NCBI RefSeq assembly: GCF_017255185.1
Contig: NZ_JAFKCZ010000005.1
Coordinates: 360,872 to 424,871 of the forward strand
Source: Parahaliea mediterranea
GTDB taxonomy: Bacteria > Pseudomonadota > Gammaproteobacteria > Pseudomonadales > Halieaceae
Length of the DNA: 64,000 nt
Direction: 5' to 3'
Part shown: in pieces, positions 61,346 to 64,000 of the stretch
Position numbering within the stretch: position 1 is the first letter of the stretch
Layout of the letters: every line of letters begins with the position of its first letter
Program-made: the position numbers and the translations under genes
The notes under the pieces: model-generated
Databases searched by the model: none
Told to the model about the DNA's origin: nothing
What the model saw: only the letters and a program-made list of their open reading frames with translations

Positions 61346-62587
61346 ATGCGGCGCTGGCTCTCCTACTGCTTTGGCCTGCTGCCGGTGCTGGCCCGCGCCG
61401 CGCTGCCGGGCTACGAGGGCGGCCATCTCAAGGGCCAGGGCCTGCTCGGTCACTACCCCGACGACAGCCTGCTGCGCGACGCCCTGGGGGCCGACACCGC
61501 GGACGCCGGCGCCGACTTTCGCCTGCGCCTGGCGGGCGCGGCGGATGGCTGGGATGTGCGCGCCGACTACCAGCTGCTCGGGCGCTGGGGGGATTCGGTG
61601 GCCCTGCCCGCCGGCGTGGGCCTGTCCGCCGCGCCGGGAACCCTGCCCGATGACGATACCCGCTGGTGGGACCTCACCGACACTGTCACCGACGGCCCGC
61701 GCCACCGGGTCGCGCAGCGCCTGGACCGCCTCAGCGTCGGCTACACCGGCGAGCGCTGGGTGTGGCGGTTGGGCCGCCAGGCGGTGAGCTGGGGCAATGG
61801 CCTGATCTTCAACCCGGTGGATGTGTTCAATCCCTTCGACCCGGCGGCGGTGGATACCGAGTACAAGGTGGGGGACGACATGCTCTACGGCCAGTACCTG
61901 CTGGACTCGGGCAGCGACTGGCAGGCGGTGCGGGTGCAGCGGCGCGACGCGACGGGGGAGGTGGCGGGCGAGGTCAGCTCCACGGCGCTCAAGTTTCACG
62001 GTTTTGGCCTTGAGCGGGAGGTGGACCTGCTGCTGGCGGAGCACTACGGCGAGACCTTGCTCGCGGTGGGCGGCAGCGTGAATGTCGGCGAGGCCGTGGT
62101 GCGCGGCGACCTGGTCAGTACCGACAGCGCGGGCGAGTGGGTGACCAGCGCGGTGCTCAACTGGTCCTGGTCGTGGCTGTGGGGCGGCTATAACGTGAGC
62201 GCCGTGGCGGAGTACTACTTCAACGGCTTTGGCCTGCGCGAGGACGACTACAGCCTCGCCGCGCTGGCCCCGGACACGGCCCTGGGCGCGCGCCTGGCGC
62301 GGGGCGAGCTGTTCACCCTCGGCCGGCACTACGCCGCCGGCTCGCTGCAGGTGGAGCTGACCCCGCTGTTCAACCTGACCCCGGCGCTGTTCGCCAACCT
62401 GGGGGACGGCTCCGCCCTGCTGCAAATCGCCGGTCGCTGGGACCCGGCCCAGAACTGGCAGCTGCTGGCCGCGCTCAACCTGCCCCTGGGGCCGGCGGGC
62501 ACCGAGTACGGGGGCCTGGACGTGCCGCCGCTGGGCAACCTGGCGAGCGGGCCCAGCGCCTTCCTGCAGCTGGGGTTTTACTTCTAG
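61346..62587 (+). CDS. Outer-membrane beta-barrel protein of the LolA/ABC operon
   Basis: 413 residues. Short signal peptide (..FGLLPVLARA), then alternating amphipathic strands rich in Trp, Tyr and Gly, ending in FLQLGFYF with a terminal Phe, the outer-membrane assembly signal. A conserved-looking segment, GNGLIFNPVDVFNPFDPAAVDTEYK (in part), resembles porin-like proteins found beside LolA-like/ABC export genes. ATG starts directly after the ATPase stop codon, so it is part of the operon. It may be the terminal outer-membrane component or acceptor; its stop overlaps the convergent GST gene by 4 bp. Confidence 0.82.
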   Translation: MRRWLSYCFGLLPVLARAALPGYEGGHLKGQGLLGHYPDDSLLRDALGADTADAGADFRLRLAGAADGWDVRADYQLLGRWGDSVALPAGVGLSAAPGTLPDDDTRWWDLTDTVTDGPRHRVAQRLDRLSVGYTGERWVWRLGRQAVSWGNGLIFNPVDVFNPFDPAAVDTEYKVGDDMLYGQYLLDSGSDWQAVRVQRRDATGEVAGEVSSTALKFHGFGLEREVDLLLAEHYGETLLAVGGSVNVGEAVVRGDLVSTDSAGEWVTSAVLNWSWSWLWGGYNVSAVAEYYFNGFGLREDDYSLAALAPDTALGARLARGELFTLGRHYAAGSLQVELTPLFNLTPALFANLGDGSALLQIAGRWDPAQNWQLLAALNLPLGPAGTEYGGLDVPPLGNLASGPSAFLQLGFYF

Positions 62588-63210
62588 CTGATGCCCAGGG
62601 CTTCCTTCGCTCGCGGCAGCCAGGCCTGGATATTGTCGCAGCCCTCGGGCACCGATTCCTTCACCCAGCCGGCGAATTCGATGCTGACCAGCAGGTCGAT
62701 GTCGGCCAGGCTCACGCTGTCGCCGGCCAGGAAGGGGGAGTCCGCCAGCGCCGCGTCGGCCGCCTTGAAGGCCGGCGCCAGGCGCAGCCTGCCGCGCTCC
62801 ACCAGCTCGGGAATCTGCGGGATTTCCAGCGGGCCGGGCAGGGCGCGGCCGGCGAAGGCCGGGTTGCCGTTGCGCAGGATCTCGGCGACCGCGCCCAGGC
62901 AGGTGTTGAACAGACGGTGATCCCAGCTGAACACCTGGGCCCGCTCCAGGGCGGTGGTGCCCAGCAGCGGTTTTTCCGGGTACTGCTCCTCGAGGTACAC
63001 GCAGGCGCCGATCACCTCGGTCAGTACCGTGCCGTCATCCAGCACCAGGGCGGGCACCGTGCCCGCGGGATTGACCGCGCGGAACTCCGGCTCCAGTTGT
63101 TCTTTGGCCATCAGGTCCACCTGGGTGGTGTCGAGGTGGATACCCTTGTAGTCGATAAACAGCTGCAGGCGCTTGGGATTGGGGGCGGGGTCGAAGGTGA
63201 AGAGTTTCAT
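62584..63210 (-). CDS. Glutathione S-transferase family protein
   Basis: 208 residues. N-terminal thioredoxin-like domain (KLFTFDPAPNPKRLQLFIDYK; cis-Pro in AGTVPALVLDDG; Glu/Thr in LTEVIGACVYLEE), C-terminal all-helical domain with SLADIDLLVSIEFAG. This matches bacterial GSTs near the nu/theta-like groups. It probably conjugates or reduces electrophiles with glutathione. Monocistronic; its stop codon overlaps that of the convergent barrel gene. Confidence 0.93.
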   Translation of the reverse strand: MKLFTFDPAPNPKRLQLFIDYKGIHLDTTQVDLMAKEQLEPEFRAVNPAGTVPALVLDDGTVLTEVIGACVYLEEQYPEKPLLGTTALERAQVFSWDHRLFNTCLGAVAEILRNGNPAFAGRALPGPLEIPQIPELVERGRLRLAPAFKAADAALADSPFLAGDSVSLADIDLLVSIEFAGWVKESVPEGCDNIQAWLPRAKEALGIS

Positions 63211-63342
63211 GCGGGGCCTCGGGTGAGTGGTTGCGTGAGCCGGTCATACTAGGCCGAATCCGCACGCCCCGCCAGGGGCCAGTTTTACCCCACTGGATAT
63301 GTGGCTATAATGCGCGCCTGACTCAAAAAGGAATGATTTGCC

Positions 63343-63765
63343 ATGATGCGTATTGCAGTTCCCCTGGTGGCCCTGCTGGCTGCCGCGGCCGTTTCCGCGG
63401 TCGAACTCACCGATAGCCAGCGCGCCGCGATCGAGGAGCGCATCGCGCCGTCCGGCGAGGTCTGTTTGGAAGGCGACAGCAGCTGCGGCGGCCCCGCGGT
63501 GGCGGCCTCCTCGGGCCCGCGCTCCGGCCAGGAAGTTTACGACACCGCCTGTATGGCCTGCCACGCCACGGGCGCCGGCGGCGCGCCGGTACTGGGCGAC
63601 GCGGCGGCCTGGGCGGACCGTATCGCCAAGGGCGCCGACGCGCTGCACAACAGCGGCCTCAACGGCGTACCCGGCACCGGCATGATGGCCAAGGGCGGTT
63701 GCATGAACTGCTCCGACGAAGAGGTGCTCGCCGCTGTCGATTACATGGTGGAAAACAGCCAGTAA
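63343..63765 (+). CDS. Cytochrome c5-type monohaem protein
   Basis: 140 residues. Signal peptide (MMRIAVPLVALLAAAAVSA), an acidic linker with CLEGDSSCGG, then a class I cytochrome c domain with CMACH haem site and an axial Met candidate in GTGMMAKGG; the extra CMNC pair near the C-terminus is the disulfide typical of cytochrome c5. Periplasmic electron carrier, probably to a terminal oxidase. AAGGAATG lies upstream of the ATG. Followed by a strong terminator. Confidence 0.93.
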   Translation: MMRIAVPLVALLAAAAVSAVELTDSQRAAIEERIAPSGEVCLEGDSSCGGPAVAASSGPRSGQEVYDTACMACHATGAGGAPVLGDAAAWADRIAKGADALHNSGLNGVPGTGMMAKGGCMNCSDEEVLAAVDYMVENSQ

Positions 63766-63788
63766 GCCGGCCGCGCCCCCTGCTATCG

Positions 63789-63824
63789 AAAGCCGCGGCG
63801 GCCCGTGCCCCCGCGGCTTTTTTT
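63789..63824 (+). terminator. Rho-independent terminator of the cytochrome gene
   Basis: AAAGCCGCGG / CCGCGGCTTT, perfect 10-bp stem with 12-nt loop, followed by a T tract to 63824. Confidence 0.93.
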
Positions 63825-63843
63825 ATCCCCAAAAACGGGGACC

Positions 63844-63878
63844 GATACCTATTTCCCGCCCCAATGGAAATAGGTATC
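63844..63878. repeat. REP-like palindrome
   Basis: GATACCTATTTCC and its exact reverse complement are separated by 9 nt; just before it, CCCC-AAAAAC-GGGG forms a second hairpin. The combination GGGGAC-GATACCTATTT resembles palindromic repeats that accompany REP-associated tyrosine transposases in gammaproteobacteria. Confidence 0.65.
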
Positions 63879-63910
63879 CGGCCACTGCTGTCCCACAGTT
63901 TGAAATAAAA

Positions 63911-63984
63911 AAGGCTTAAACCCTGGCTGGTTGATACAATGATTGTGCGACCAAACACTATAAAAACCAGAGGATTTAAGCCTT
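63911..63984 (+). repeat. Insertion-sequence leader hairpin overlapping the transposase start
   Basis: AAGGCTTAAA (63911-63920) is the exact reverse complement of TTTAAGCCTT (63975-63984), and CCCTGG / CCAGAGG extends the pairing. The ribosome site AGAGGA and the TTG start codon lie in the right arm, so transcripts entering from outside would hide the transposase start. Confidence 0.65.
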
Positions 63985-64000
63985 GGCACATACTAACACA
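63983..64000 (+). CDS. Transposase, probably IS4 family (5' end only, cut by window edge)
   Basis: Six codons, TTG start, reading MAHTNT, which matches the usual first residues of a group of IS4-like transposases (MAHxNT). AGAGGA lies 8 nt upstream. The rest is outside the window, so identity rests on this short start plus the hairpin leader. Confidence 0.55.

Noticed and set aside
1..64000. CRISPR arrays, rRNA genes, replication or transfer origins
   Set aside because: No regularly spaced repeats, rRNA sequence or origin-like iterons were seen anywhere in the window.

Overview
The window is about 64 kb of mostly high-GC DNA that reads as the chromosome of a free-living, probably marine gammaproteobacterium. 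Four TonB-dependent receptors, an FecI/FecR-type signalling pair, a globin-coupled c-di-GMP enzyme, an Aer-type receptor and the general look of the proteins suggest a Halieaceae/Cellvibrionales-like organism; this placement is inference, because no 16S or other marker gene is present.

Layout. 0.4-7.6 kb: GNAT acetyltransferase, SnoaL-like protein, and an AraC-type regulator divergent from a two-gene RND efflux operon with a tandem AraC-type operator between them. 7.6-14 kb: a secreted protein with an Asp/Glu tail encoded by a hexanucleotide repeat, a TonB receptor with an N-terminal signalling domain facing its FecR anti-sigma and ECF sigma genes, and a membrane-type dipeptidase. 14.3-18.7 kb: oxygen/redox signalling (globin-PAS-GGDEF-EAL protein and Aer-like chemoreceptor). 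18.7-26 kb: a catabolic cluster (SnoaL-like, TonB receptor, two SDR dehydrogenases, cupin, VOC protein, LuxR regulator) in which two intergenic regions share a 19-bp element. 27.1-36.4 kb: a compact seven-gene operon (TonB receptor, XRE-cupin regulator, Asp/Glu/hydantoin racemase, cupin, HyuA, HyuB, prolidase) behind a 14-bp-arm palindrome. 36.6-49.7 kb: lipoprotein and S9 peptidase, metzincin-like lipoprotein, a PP2C-STAS response regulator facing a YfiR-domain hybrid kinase, another TonB receptor and a MOSC protein.

49.7-54.6 kb is a visibly AT-richer defence island next to a tRNA-Arg(CCG) gene: a HipB-HipS-HipT tripartite toxin-antitoxin system, a DRT2-type defence reverse transcriptase, and a two-gene unit of unknown function. 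The DNA just upstream of the reverse transcriptase looks like its non-coding RNA. On its complementary strand a consensus TTGACA and a consensus TATAAT lie in the wrong order; joining copies head to tail as a 120-nt repeat places them exactly 17 bp apart, followed by a GGAGGT ribosome site, an ATG and a frame with no stop codon anywhere in the 40-codon repeat. This is the architecture expected for a DRT2 'never-ending' gene and is the most exciting feature of the window.

54.9-63.8 kb returns to high-GC core sequence: envelope lipoproteins, a five-gene LolA-like/ABC/outer-membrane-barrel operon, a glutathione S-transferase and a cytochrome c5-like protein. The right edge carries a REP-like palindrome and the first codons of an IS4-like transposase behind a hairpin leader.
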